From Mucilaginibacter sp. OK283 (lineage in GTDB: Bacteria; Bacteroidota; Bacteroidia; Sphingobacteriales; Sphingobacteriaceae): 64,000 nucleotides of DNA. Numbering within the stretch: the first letter of the stretch is position 1; each line of letters opens with the position of its first letter. Shown here piece by piece: positions 7,762 to 15,076 of this stretch. The DNA lies in NCBI RefSeq assembly GCF_900110415.1, contig NZ_FODR01000012.1, forward strand, positions 186,001-250,000. The letters are read 5' to 3'. Made by a program: the position numbers and the translations under genes. The notes under the pieces were generated by a model, which ran no database searches, was not told the origin of the DNA, and saw only the letters and a program-made list of their open reading frames with translations.

Positions 7762-8859
7762 ATGAAACTATCCGCTCTAACCACCTACCTTGAAAGCCTT
7801 GCGCCCCTCGTTTACCAGGAGGATTATGATAATGCAGGCCTTATTATAGGCCATCCCGACCAGGAAATATCCCAGGCGCTGCTATCTTTAGATTGTACTG
7901 AAGCGGTTGTTGACGAAGCTATTGCTACAGGCTGCCAGCTAATTATATCCCATCACCCCATAGTTTTCAGGGGATTAAAGAAATTTAACAGTAAAACATA
8001 CGTAGAGCGTGTTGTTGAAAAAGCCATTCGCAAGGGTATAGCCCTGTATGCTATTCATACCAACCTTGATAATGTAATGCACGGGGTTAACAGCCGCATA
8101 TGCGATACCCTTGGCCTTAAAAACTGCCGTATATTGCTACCCAAGCATAACCTGATTAAAAAGCTGGTTACCTTTGTACCCCACAGCCATGCCGATGCCG
8201 TGCGCGAAGCCTTATTTGCAGCCGGGGCCGGTAATATTGGCAATTACAGCGAAGTTAGCTTTAACGCCGAGGGAACAGGCACATTTAAAGGGAATGAATT
8301 AACGGTGCCTCATGTAGGCGAGCCGGGCAAACGTCACCGCGAAAGCGAGGTGTGCATTCAAACCGTTTACCCCGCCAACCTGGAAAGTAAAATAATCATG
8401 GCGCTGATATTGGCCCACCCCTACGAAGAGGTGGCTTATGACCTGTACAGCTTAACCAACCAAAACCAACAGGTAGGTTCAGGTATGATTGGCGAGCTGG
8501 AAGTGCCCACCAACCAGGAATCCTTTTTGTTTCATGTAAAAGATAAGATGCGCACGCACGTAATAAGGCATACCGCTTTTACCCACAAACCCATCAAAAA
8601 AGTGGCTGTTTGCGGGGGCTCGGGAGGCTTTTTACTGAAGCATGCCATAGCCGCCGGAGCCGACATTTTCATCACCTCTGACTACAAGTATCACGAGTTT
8701 TTTGACGCCGAAGGAAAGATAGTGATTGCCGATATCGGACACTTTGAGAGTGAACAATTTACGGTGCAATTATTGTATGAAATAATTAGAAAAAAATTCC
8801 CTATCTTTGCCGTCCGTTTAACAGAAGTAAATACAAACCCCGTCAAATATTTTATTTAA
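7762..8859 (+). CDS. Nif3-like dinuclear metal centre protein
   Basis: The protein is 365 residues. It shows the Nif3/YbgI family pattern: N-terminal YDNAGLIIG, metal-ligand ISHHPIVFRG and AIHTNLDN, and C-terminal GGSGGFLL and DIGHFESE. A middle PII-like insert (about residues 130-235) is usual in the long form. Family members form hexameric toroids with two metals per subunit; GTP cyclohydrolase type 1-like activity has been suggested but is not settled. Its stop overlaps the start of the zinc-ribbon gene (TAATG), a pairing common in Bacteroidetes. Confidence 0.9.
   Translation: MKLSALTTYLESLAPLVYQEDYDNAGLIIGHPDQEISQALLSLDCTEAVVDEAIATGCQLIISHHPIVFRGLKKFNSKTYVERVVEKAIRKGIALYAIHTNLDNVMHGVNSRICDTLGLKNCRILLPKHNLIKKLVTFVPHSHADAVREALFAAGAGNIGNYSEVSFNAEGTGTFKGNELTVPHVGEPGKRHRESEVCIQTVYPANLESKIIMALILAHPYEEVAYDLYSLTNQNQQVGSGMIGELEVPTNQESFLFHVKDKMRTHVIRHTAFTHKPIKKVAVCGGSGGFLLKHAIAAGADIFITSDYKYHEFFDAEGKIVIADIGHFESEQFTVQLLYEIIRKKFPIFAVRLTEVNTNPVKYFI
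8802..8809 (+). promoter_or_regulatory. Internal -7 element before the zinc-ribbon gene
   Basis: TATCTTTG matches TAnnTTTG exactly. It lies inside the 3' end of the Nif3-like gene, 50 bases before the next start codon. No well-spaced -33 element was found. Confidence 0.35.
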
Positions 8860-9602
8860 TGGAACAAACCGTAGAACAGAAGCTTAAAGCTTTATACGAA
8901 CTCCAAACCATCCACACCAAAATTGACAGAATACGCCAGGTACGTGGCGAGCTGCCAATGGAAGTTGCCGATCTGGAAGATGATGTTGCAGGCCTTGAAA
9001 CCCGCATACAGAAAATCAAATATGAGCTGGATGATGTAGAGGATGAGATTGTAACCCGCAAAAACCTGATCAAAGATGCTCAGGCCAACATCAAAAAATA
9101 CGAAGCGCAGCTTAACGAAGTTAAGAACAACCGTGAGTATGATGCGATATCAAAAGAAATTGAGATACAAGGATTAGATATACAGGTAAGCGAGAAGAAG
9201 ATAAGGGAGTATGGTTTCGAGATAACTTCAAAAACCCAGGTATACGAAAAAGCCCTTGCCGATCTGGAAGCACGCAAGAACGATCTTGATGCCAAAAAAG
9301 ATGAGTTAGGTGTTATTACCGCCGAAACTGAGAAAGAAGAGAACGATCTTGTTGCCCAGGCAGAAAAGGCTATCCCGAATATTGAAGAGCGTTTATTTAC
9401 AGCTTATACCCGCTTGCGCCAAAATGCAAAAAATGGTTTAGCGGTAGTAACCATTCAGCGCGATTCATGCTCTGGTTGTTTTAACCAAATCCCGCCTCAG
9501 CGCCAGTCGGATATCCGTCAGCGCAAAAAGATCATCGTTTGCGAACATTGCGGACGTATCCTGGTTGATGAGCAGATGGCCTTAGAAGCCGAAACTGTAT
9601 AA
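8859..9602 (+). CDS. Coiled-coil zinc-ribbon protein (C4-type, CT398-like)
   Basis: The protein is 247 residues. About residues 5-185 form a long antiparallel coiled coil rich in Glu, Lys and Leu. The C-terminus carries a zinc ribbon with two knuckles, CSGC (near 203) and CEHC (near 227), and the PPQRQSDIRQ linker of this family. Related Chlamydia and Helicobacter proteins are thought to bind nucleic acid or secretion ATPase partners; the role here is unknown. The start codon overlaps the Nif3-like stop by one base, so the two are translationally coupled. Confidence 0.85.
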   Translation: MEQTVEQKLKALYELQTIHTKIDRIRQVRGELPMEVADLEDDVAGLETRIQKIKYELDDVEDEIVTRKNLIKDAQANIKKYEAQLNEVKNNREYDAISKEIEIQGLDIQVSEKKIREYGFEITSKTQVYEKALADLEARKNDLDAKKDELGVITAETEKEENDLVAQAEKAIPNIEERLFTAYTRLRQNAKNGLAVVTIQRDSCSGCFNQIPPQRQSDIRQRKKIIVCEHCGRILVDEQMALEAETV

Positions 9603-9626
9603 GCAAACCACTTATAAAATTAATAT

Positions 9627-9655
9627 AAAAGGCATCTTAGGGGTGCCTTTTTTTG
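9627..9655 (+). terminator. Terminator after the zinc-ribbon gene
   Basis: The arms AAAAGGCA (9627-9634) and TGCCTTTT (9644-9651) are followed by a T run. The hairpin lies 24 bases past the stop. Confidence 0.7.
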
Positions 9656-9669
9656 TTAACTGAATTTTT

Positions 9670-10044
9670 ATGAGAAGATCAAGGCTGCTTTATTTTATAC
9701 TCATTATAGCTACAATAATTATTGGCCTGCTTTCCCGGCATTTTAAAAGCATCCCGCTGTTTATTGGCGATATCCTTTGGGCGCTAATGGTTTATTTTAT
9801 CGTGAGCTTCCTGTTTATCAATAAGCCTATAAAAGTAGTGGTTATTGCCAGCCTGTTGTTTTGCTTCGCTATAGAGTTCAGCCAGCTTTATAAAGCGCCC
9901 TGGATAAATGATTTGAGGCATACGCTGTTTGGTAAGCTTGTTTTAGGCGCAGGCTTTTTATGGAGCGATTTGCTGTGTTATGTAGTTGGTGTGGGGATAG
10001 GCTGTATTTTTGACTTTTACATACTTGAAAAAACTCCAAAATAG
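9670..10044 (+). CDS. DUF2809 membrane protein
   Basis: The 124-residue protein has four predicted membrane helices and the DUF2809 features RHFKSIPLFIGDILWAL, EFSQLYKAPWI and a C-terminal DLLCYVVG. Function is unknown. It resembles the VanZ-like group in general layout. It ends one base before the end of the convergent radical SAM gene, and no terminator separates them. Confidence 0.8.
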   Translation: MRRSRLLYFILIIATIIIGLLSRHFKSIPLFIGDILWALMVYFIVSFLFINKPIKVVVIASLLFCFAIEFSQLYKAPWINDLRHTLFGKLVLGAGFLWSDLLCYVVGVGIGCIFDFYILEKTPK

Positions 10045-10045
10045 C

Positions 10046-11116
10046 TTAAAACATACTCGTCTGCTTGCCCTTCCTCGGCACAAATAAGGTATAGTCATAC
10101 TCCGGCATCTCCCGGCCATCCAAAAAGCGGTTACAGGCCATCCTGAACATCTGGTGGATGGATTCGGCTACCTTTCCCTCGCCGCTCATTCGCCGGCCAA
10201 AGTCGCTATCGTTCAGGTTGCCGTCGTGGCAGGAGCGAATCATGTTCAACACCTTTTCGGCACGATTAGGGAAAGCTTTATAGATCCAGTCGCTAAATAA
10301 ATCGGCAATACTCCCGTTAAGGCGCACTATGGTAAATCCGGCAGCCAAAGCGCCCCTATCGGCTGCAGCCTTGATAATGTTAGGGACTTCGTTACTATTC
10401 AGCCCCGGAATAATAGGCGCTGCCATTACCCTTACCGGAATGCCTTTTTCTGAGAGCTTTTGAACAACGGCCAGCCTACCGGTCGCGGTAACCGTTCTTG
10501 GCTCCAGTTTTTGGCGAAGCTGTTCGTCAAGGGAAGTAATTGATACGTTAACATGAACCAGGTTCATGGCTGCCAGTTCGGTTAAAATATCCAGATCGCG
10601 CAGTACCAGGTTGTTTTTGGTGATGATGGCTACCGGGTTTTTGTATTTCAGGAAAACCTCCAGCAACCTCCGGGTAATTTTCAAATCGCGTTCAATGGGC
10701 TGATAACAATCGGTATTGCCCGATAGCAGTATGCATACGGGCTTATAATTCTTTTTATTAAAATATTGCTCAAGCAATTCAGGAGCGTTGCGCTTTACTA
10801 TAATCTTACGTTCAAAATCAAGACCCGCGCTAAAGCCGTAGTACTCATGCGTGTTACGGGCATAACAGTAAATACAACCATGTTCGCAGCCCTGGTAGGG
10901 GTTTATGGAGTACATGTGGCTTAAATCGGGACTATTTGATTCGCTTACAATCTTTTTGGGGGTTTCTTCAAAAAGCTGCGTGGCGCTATTTTCAAGCAAT
11001 GGCTCGTCAAGCCCTTCCACATGCTCGGCCACATATTTGCTTTTCAAAAATTTGTTGTGGGTATTAACCTGTGCCCCTCTGCCCTTAAAAAAAATGGGGT
11101 TATCCTCATGCGCCAT
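10046..11116 (-). CDS. PA0069-type radical SAM protein
   Basis: The protein is 356 residues. The cluster motif is CEHGCIYCYA, with Cys77, Cys81 and Cys84 in the CX3CX2C spacing that binds a [4Fe-4S] centre and SAM. NPYQGC, SGNTDCYQPIE, KNPVAIITKN and APIIPGLN are typical of the Rv2578c/PA0069 group, related to spore photoproduct lyase-like enzymes. The substrate is not known. The C-terminal region (after 260) is usual for this family. It is monocistronic on the minus strand, with the two-component genes upstream. Confidence 0.88.
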   Translation of the reverse strand: MAHEDNPIFFKGRGAQVNTHNKFLKSKYVAEHVEGLDEPLLENSATQLFEETPKKIVSESNSPDLSHMYSINPYQGCEHGCIYCYARNTHEYYGFSAGLDFERKIIVKRNAPELLEQYFNKKNYKPVCILLSGNTDCYQPIERDLKITRRLLEVFLKYKNPVAIITKNNLVLRDLDILTELAAMNLVHVNVSITSLDEQLRQKLEPRTVTATGRLAVVQKLSEKGIPVRVMAAPIIPGLNSNEVPNIIKAAADRGALAAGFTIVRLNGSIADLFSDWIYKAFPNRAEKVLNMIRSCHDGNLNDSDFGRRMSGEGKVAESIHQMFRMACNRFLDGREMPEYDYTLFVPRKGKQTSMF

Positions 11117-11145
11117 AAGGCAAATTTGCTAAATAAATTAGCAAT

Positions 11146-11802
11146 TTACAAATCTATCAGCTTGTTTTTAATGCTGTATAAAACCAGTCCCACCCGGCTT
11201 TTTATCTGTAGTTTTTCAAAAAGATGATCGCGGAAACTATCAACCGTACGCACGCTGATATTCATGGTGTCGGCAATCTCCTTATAGGTAAGTTCGGTGC
11301 TTGTAAGGCGCAGAAATTCAATTTCGCGGGGGTTTAGCTGTACCTGGGCTTCCTTATCAATATTGAAATTATTTAACAGGTGGCGGGTAACAAAATCCGG
11401 GTAAAACAAGTCGCCTTCGCTTACTTTAATCAGCGCCCGTTCAAATTCATCCGGTTCGGCATCTTTTAGTAAATATCCTTTTACGCCGGCCCTTACCATT
11501 AACAATACCTTCTCGGCATCTTCAAACATAGATAGGATAATAATGCGGATAGATGGGTGATATTTGCGTAGCCACTGGGCGGTAGATATACCGTCCATCA
11601 CAGGCATATTAATATCAAGCAAAATAATATCGGGAACCATGCCAGAATCGATACTTCGTATTAATTCCTGCCCGTGCGCGGCTTCAAATAGTATATTATA
11701 GCCGCCAAAGCTATCAATGAGCGCTGCAATGCCACTCCTGAAAAGGCGATGATCATCTACCAGGGCTATTTGAATGGGTTTCGTTAGCATAATTTTCTTC
11801 AA
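11146..11802 (-). CDS. LuxR/NarL-type response regulator
   Basis: The 218-residue cytoplasmic regulator has an N-terminal receiver (IALVDDHRLFRSGI, phospho-acceptor Asp in LLDINMPVMDG, Lys in YLLKDA) and a C-terminal GerE/LuxR helix-turn-helix (LNPREIEFLRL, YKEIADTMNISVRTVDSFR). The start may be ATG at 11802 or 11790. Either way it overlaps the end of the histidine kinase gene by 38-50 bases, so the two form a coupled two-component pair. Confidence 0.93.
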   Translation of the reverse strand: MKKIMLTKPIQIALVDDHRLFRSGIAALIDSFGGYNILFEAAHGQELIRSIDSGMVPDIILLDINMPVMDGISTAQWLRKYHPSIRIIILSMFEDAEKVLLMVRAGVKGYLLKDAEPDEFERALIKVSEGDLFYPDFVTRHLLNNFNIDKEAQVQLNPREIEFLRLTSTELTYKEIADTMNISVRTVDSFRDHLFEKLQIKSRVGLVLYSIKNKLIDL

Positions 11803-12586
11803 CCAGGGGGTTAAGTGATAACTTAATAGTACAGCCTTGTTTGAGCGAACTGGTTATAACAGCCTCTGCCCCAATCAAACCCGCCCTATTTTTCATGTTA
11901 CGCAATCCCGATCCGCTTTTGTCGGTCAGCAATTCGGGTTGGAAACCTGCGCCATCATCTTCGATGGTCAAATTAAACATTTGTGCATTATAATACAAAC
12001 CGATTTTAATGTTTGCTGCATCCGCATGTTTCAACGCATTATTAAGCGCCTCCTGGAATATCCTGAACAATACCAGTTCGCGCTGCTCGCCAAGGGAATA
12101 CATTTCGCCCTCAACGTTTAAATCCATATTAATAAGGCCGCTTTTGTTCACCCTTATCGCTTCCAGTTCCAGCGTTTTCACCAGGCCTAATGAGTTGATA
12201 TGTTCAAAGCTTAAACTTTTTGACAGGTTACGCAAATCTGTAATGGTTTGCGCTATAAGTTCGCGGCTATCATTCAACTTTACCTTTTCCTCGCCACCGA
12301 GTTTGTTGGCCAGCAGGCCCATATTGAGTTTTACAAATGATAATACCTGTGTAATATTATCATGCATCTCGCGGCTTACGTAGTTCAGGGTTTCTTCCTG
12401 TATCTCTATGCGTGTTTTTAGTAATTCCTGTTTAAATGACGATTTCAGCTCGGCCTTTTCCATGGCATTTTTATTTTGTTTTTTTTGAAACATCAATAAA
12501 AAACCGACCATAAAAAATCCCAGCAAAAGCAGTAACGCAGTACCTGCTATAATTATAAGGATAACTTCTTCGTCTTTGAAAAGCAT
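11753..12586 (-). CDS. NarL-family sensor histidine kinase
   Basis: The protein is 277 residues. One transmembrane helix (residues 8-31) is followed by a HisKA_3 dimerisation helix with the phospho-acceptor His in YVSREMHDNITQVLSFVKL and a HATPase_c domain: N box FQEALNNALKHA, G1 DDGAGF, G2 GSGLRNMKNRAGLIGA. It lacks an extracytoplasmic sensor domain of its own. Input may come from the membrane protein encoded upstream (12741-13394). It overlaps the response regulator gene downstream. Its start codon lies within a decayed copy of the upstream membrane gene. Confidence 0.92.
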   Translation of the reverse strand: MLFKDEEVILIIIAGTALLLLLGFFMVGFLLMFQKKQNKNAMEKAELKSSFKQELLKTRIEIQEETLNYVSREMHDNITQVLSFVKLNMGLLANKLGGEEKVKLNDSRELIAQTITDLRNLSKSLSFEHINSLGLVKTLELEAIRVNKSGLINMDLNVEGEMYSLGEQRELVLFRIFQEALNNALKHADAANIKIGLYYNAQMFNLTIEDDGAGFQPELLTDKSGSGLRNMKNRAGLIGAEAVITSSLKQGCTIKLSLNPLVEENYANETHSNSPGR

Positions 12587-12719
12587 AAAAGGCAGATATT
12601 AAAAGTGGGTTTAGTAATAGGCTTGAAATTCCCGCGATTGTGATTGCAAGAATAAGAAAATAACAGGGATTTTCATACGCAATATAATTCAAAACCAGTG
12701 CTCGTGAAGAAATAAACAC
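12576..12719 (-). pseudogene. C-terminal fragment of a paralogue of the neighbouring membrane protein
   Basis: A short frame encodes YIAYENPCYFLILAITIAG and SSLLLNPLLISAFYAF. These line up with the C-terminus of the intact neighbour (YMLYKNTYHFVILAATILG, then ANLMLNAILIYAF). Only about 45 residues match, there is no matching N-terminus, and the frame runs on into the kinase gene. It looks like a remnant of a tandem duplication, or the left-over end after deletion between two copies. It overlaps the kinase start codon. Confidence 0.6.
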
Positions 12720-12740
12720 TTCTGTTGCAACTAATAGCCA

Positions 12741-13394
12741 CTATCCTTTAATACCTTTATTTTTAACTGAGCAAAGGAAAGCATATATCAAAATAGCGTT
12801 TAGCATTAGGTTGGCAATACCCAGTATTGTAGCTGCCAAAATAACAAAGTGATAAGTGTTTTTATATAGCATATAGCTAAAAAAGGAATAGTAAAAAGTA
12901 AGCGAAAGAAAATAGAAAAGCAATCCGGTAGCAACTAAAAACGGTGGATGCCTTAACAAAAAAAGATGCTCCGACGCCTCCTCAAGCAGATTGTAATAAT
13001 AAATACAAACCAATGTTAAAATAAATAATCCCTGCAACACAATTGCTATAGTTGCCCGATGCCAAAAACCTTGAATAAAAAAAATATCGACAAAAGATAG
13101 TAATATTACAACGCCCCCCAATATATATGCTTTTCTCTTATAGAATAACCTCTTATCCTGCGATATGATAAAATACGCGAACATCGTAAAATCCAGTATG
13201 TTCTCGAAATTATTAGACCAAGCATTGCTGTGATTAATTATTAGCAGGTTAAAAAAGTCTGCAGTTACATATACGATTACAAAAGTAAAATATGGCAAAA
13301 AGGGTTTAAAACTATTGTCAAGCGATTTATAAGCATAAAGGCAGGCAGCAAATGTAAAAGGAAGAGAAAGAATGTAAAGTTTAAATAATAGCAT
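12741..13394 (-). CDS. Multi-pass membrane protein of unknown function, possible sensor for the kinase
   Basis: The 217-residue protein has about seven hydrophobic helices separated by short loops, and few charged residues outside the loops (SQDKRLFYKRK and the C-terminal NKGIKG). No domain is recognised. It is on the same strand and directly upstream of the histidine kinase, which lacks a sensor. I infer a membrane input module for the pair, as seen for other small seven-helix proteins. That link is inference from position only. Confidence 0.65.
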   Translation of the reverse strand: MLLFKLYILSLPFTFAACLYAYKSLDNSFKPFLPYFTFVIVYVTADFFNLLIINHSNAWSNNFENILDFTMFAYFIISQDKRLFYKRKAYILGGVVILLSFVDIFFIQGFWHRATIAIVLQGLFILTLVCIYYYNLLEEASEHLFLLRHPPFLVATGLLFYFLSLTFYYSFFSYMLYKNTYHFVILAATILGIANLMLNAILIYAFLCSVKNKGIKG

Positions 13395-13777
13395 TTAATA
13401 CCGCTTTTAATTAGATGCTAAGATAGTGGCATATCTATATATTTTGTTTGCACCCCGGACTTTTTACTAAAGAAGTTCAAAAGCTGTTACTATGTACGAG
13501 CATTAACAATTTTCAAGTAGATCACAGCAGCAACGAGCATTAACGATTAACTGACTTCGCTCAGTGTCAAGCGCAGGTTTTCTTCACAGCATCAATACGA
13601 AAGAAAAAAATCAAGCTTCTTACCTGCTTCGATAATATATAATGAGAGTCAAACTTGCTTAAACAAAACTGTTTAACATCCAATAATTTTAGATGGATCA
13701 AAGTTAAGCTATATATTTTACCTGTACTTCTTTGATTTGCTTTATTATTGGATGTTAAATTAACGACTGCGTTGAAA
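13395..13777. other. Intergenic region with a long-range hairpin
   Basis: The 383 bases hold no credible gene. The 16-base arms at 13672-13687 and 13744-13759 are perfect complements (TTTAACATCCAATAAT and its complement), with a nested ATCAAAG/CTTTGAT stem inside. The structure sits downstream of the 117-residue gene on the minus strand and could act as a 3' end or small structured RNA. Confidence 0.45.
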
Positions 13778-14131
13778 TTAGACACAGTACGGAGGGCAAT
13801 CCTTGCCACTGTTCACCGGATCTAACCCATCCGCCAGCAAACTAGTATCCGATAACGCGTCAGCATGGCCGCTGTCCTTATTAACGGTGCCAGCAAGCAT
13901 CACCGTCGTTTGTCCCGGTGTGGTTGGATGCTTTTCATCATGAGCAGCCAAATGCACCCGCACGCCTGTAGCATGTGCCGGTAGCTTGTTTACAAAATCT
14001 TTAAATGCGTCGATATCAAACCAAACAGATTTGGTATCATTAATACCATGTGTTTTGTCGATAACGTTTTTACGGGTGGCATGGTAGTGGTCTACCATTT
14101 TTTTTGCTTCGGTTAAATCAATTTTCTTCAT
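13778..14131 (-). CDS. Hypothetical protein with a C-terminal CPPYC motif
   Basis: The 117-residue cytoplasmic-type protein is of a kind I recall as frequent in Sphingobacteriaceae: an N-terminal helix with EAKKMVDHYH, then SVWFDIDAFKDFVNKLP, then a sheet segment ATGVRVHLAAHDEKHP, and a tail GKDCPPYCV. No enzyme motif is seen. The two cysteines at the extreme C-terminus could bind metal, form a disulfide or be modified. Role unknown. It is monocistronic. Confidence 0.6.
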   Translation of the reverse strand: MKKIDLTEAKKMVDHYHATRKNVIDKTHGINDTKSVWFDIDAFKDFVNKLPAHATGVRVHLAAHDEKHPTTPGQTTVMLAGTVNKDSGHADALSDTSLLADGLDPVNSGKDCPPYCV

Positions 14132-14369
14132 GTTAATAAGGGGTTTTTAGTTAGGGTTATACGTGTTTAAACTGCATTGAGTTAATAGAAACAAGTATAA
14201 TTTATTTTAATTATAATTCGGCAGTCAGCGATATTTTAATAATATTTTTTTAACCTTTTACGGTAATTCGCAGCCAAAATGTGTGGGAGGCGTTAGCTAA
14301 CACCCAACAATAAATGCAGGCGGCGCTGCAGGGTGTGGCTGGAATATGAATTCAAAAATATCTGAGATA

Positions 14370-15020
14370 TTAGGCCTCGTGCGAGTCGTCTAATAAAAAA
14401 ACGAAAAGCTCTTTGGGGCCGTGGGCGCCAAGCACCAGGGTTTTCTCAATATCGGCGGTGCGGCTGGGGCCCGTTACATTGGTGATCATGGATGGCAGGC
14501 GGTTGCCGTATTTGTTTTTCAACAGTTTAAAACCATCTTTAATATCCATCACCATTTGCGATGTATAAGCCAACACAATGTGTACCGGCGGATAGATGCT
14601 TAAGCGCCGGCCGGCCATATTACCGTTGGATAACAAAATACTGCCATTGCGGGCTATTAAAGCCTCACACAGGGTAAAGCCAACCTCGGCCAGGTCAAAG
14701 TCTTTATCGGTTTCGTAAAAGGGGTATTCAAAGCGGGCAAGTACTTCCTGCAGACCAGGCTCCCAGCAGTATATTTTGTGCCAGTTGCGTTCTTCGGCCA
14801 GGGTAAGCAGGGTTTCTATAAATTGCACCTCGTCTTCGCAAAAAATAAACTGGCCGTTAACGGCAGTAAATTGCTCGGCAAAAACAACTTCAGGTATTTC
14901 ATCATCAGTTGCGTAAAGCGGCAGGTCTTCCAGTTGGGGATATGGATTGTCCCTTTTCTCCAATAGTGCCTTGCGGATCTTCTTTAGCAGTTTTTCTTTT
15001 GATGTAGTAATATCCCTCAT
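14370..15020 (-). CDS. LUD domain protein (LutC-like)
   Basis: The 216-residue protein belongs to the LUD/LutC (DUF162) family. Diagnostic parts are EVGFTLCEALIARNGSILLS, RRLSIYPPVHIVLAYTSQMV and the C-terminal NVTGPSRTADIEKTLVLGAHGP loop. In lactate-utilisation operons LutC acts with the iron-sulfur proteins LutA and LutB, but neither is here. In Bacteroidetes a lone copy next to ftsH is usual, and its role is unclear. It follows ftsH on the same strand with a hairpin in the 56-base gap. Confidence 0.85.
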   Translation of the reverse strand: MRDITTSKEKLLKKIRKALLEKRDNPYPQLEDLPLYATDDEIPEVVFAEQFTAVNGQFIFCEDEVQFIETLLTLAEERNWHKIYCWEPGLQEVLARFEYPFYETDKDFDLAEVGFTLCEALIARNGSILLSNGNMAGRRLSIYPPVHIVLAYTSQMVMDIKDGFKLLKNKYGNRLPSMITNVTGPSRTADIEKTLVLGAHGPKELFVFLLDDSHEA

Positions 15021-15032
15021 AGTATAAAAAGG

Positions 15033-15059
15033 AAAGCCACCAGCTAAGCTGATGGCTTT
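15033..15059 (-). terminator. Hairpin between ftsH and the LUD gene
   Basis: Thirteen-base arms (AAAGCCACCAGCT and AGCTGATGGCTTT) with one mismatch enclose a single base. On the minus strand it is followed by CCTTTTTAT and then the LUD start codon. It could end ftsH transcripts or attenuate read-through into the LUD gene. Confidence 0.55.
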
Positions 15060-15076
15060 TTTAATAATGTATTTAA

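Noticed and set aside
13567..13809. 80-residue frame overlapping the CPPYC gene
   Set aside because: It overlaps the hairpin and the neighbouring gene, and the composition is not protein-like.
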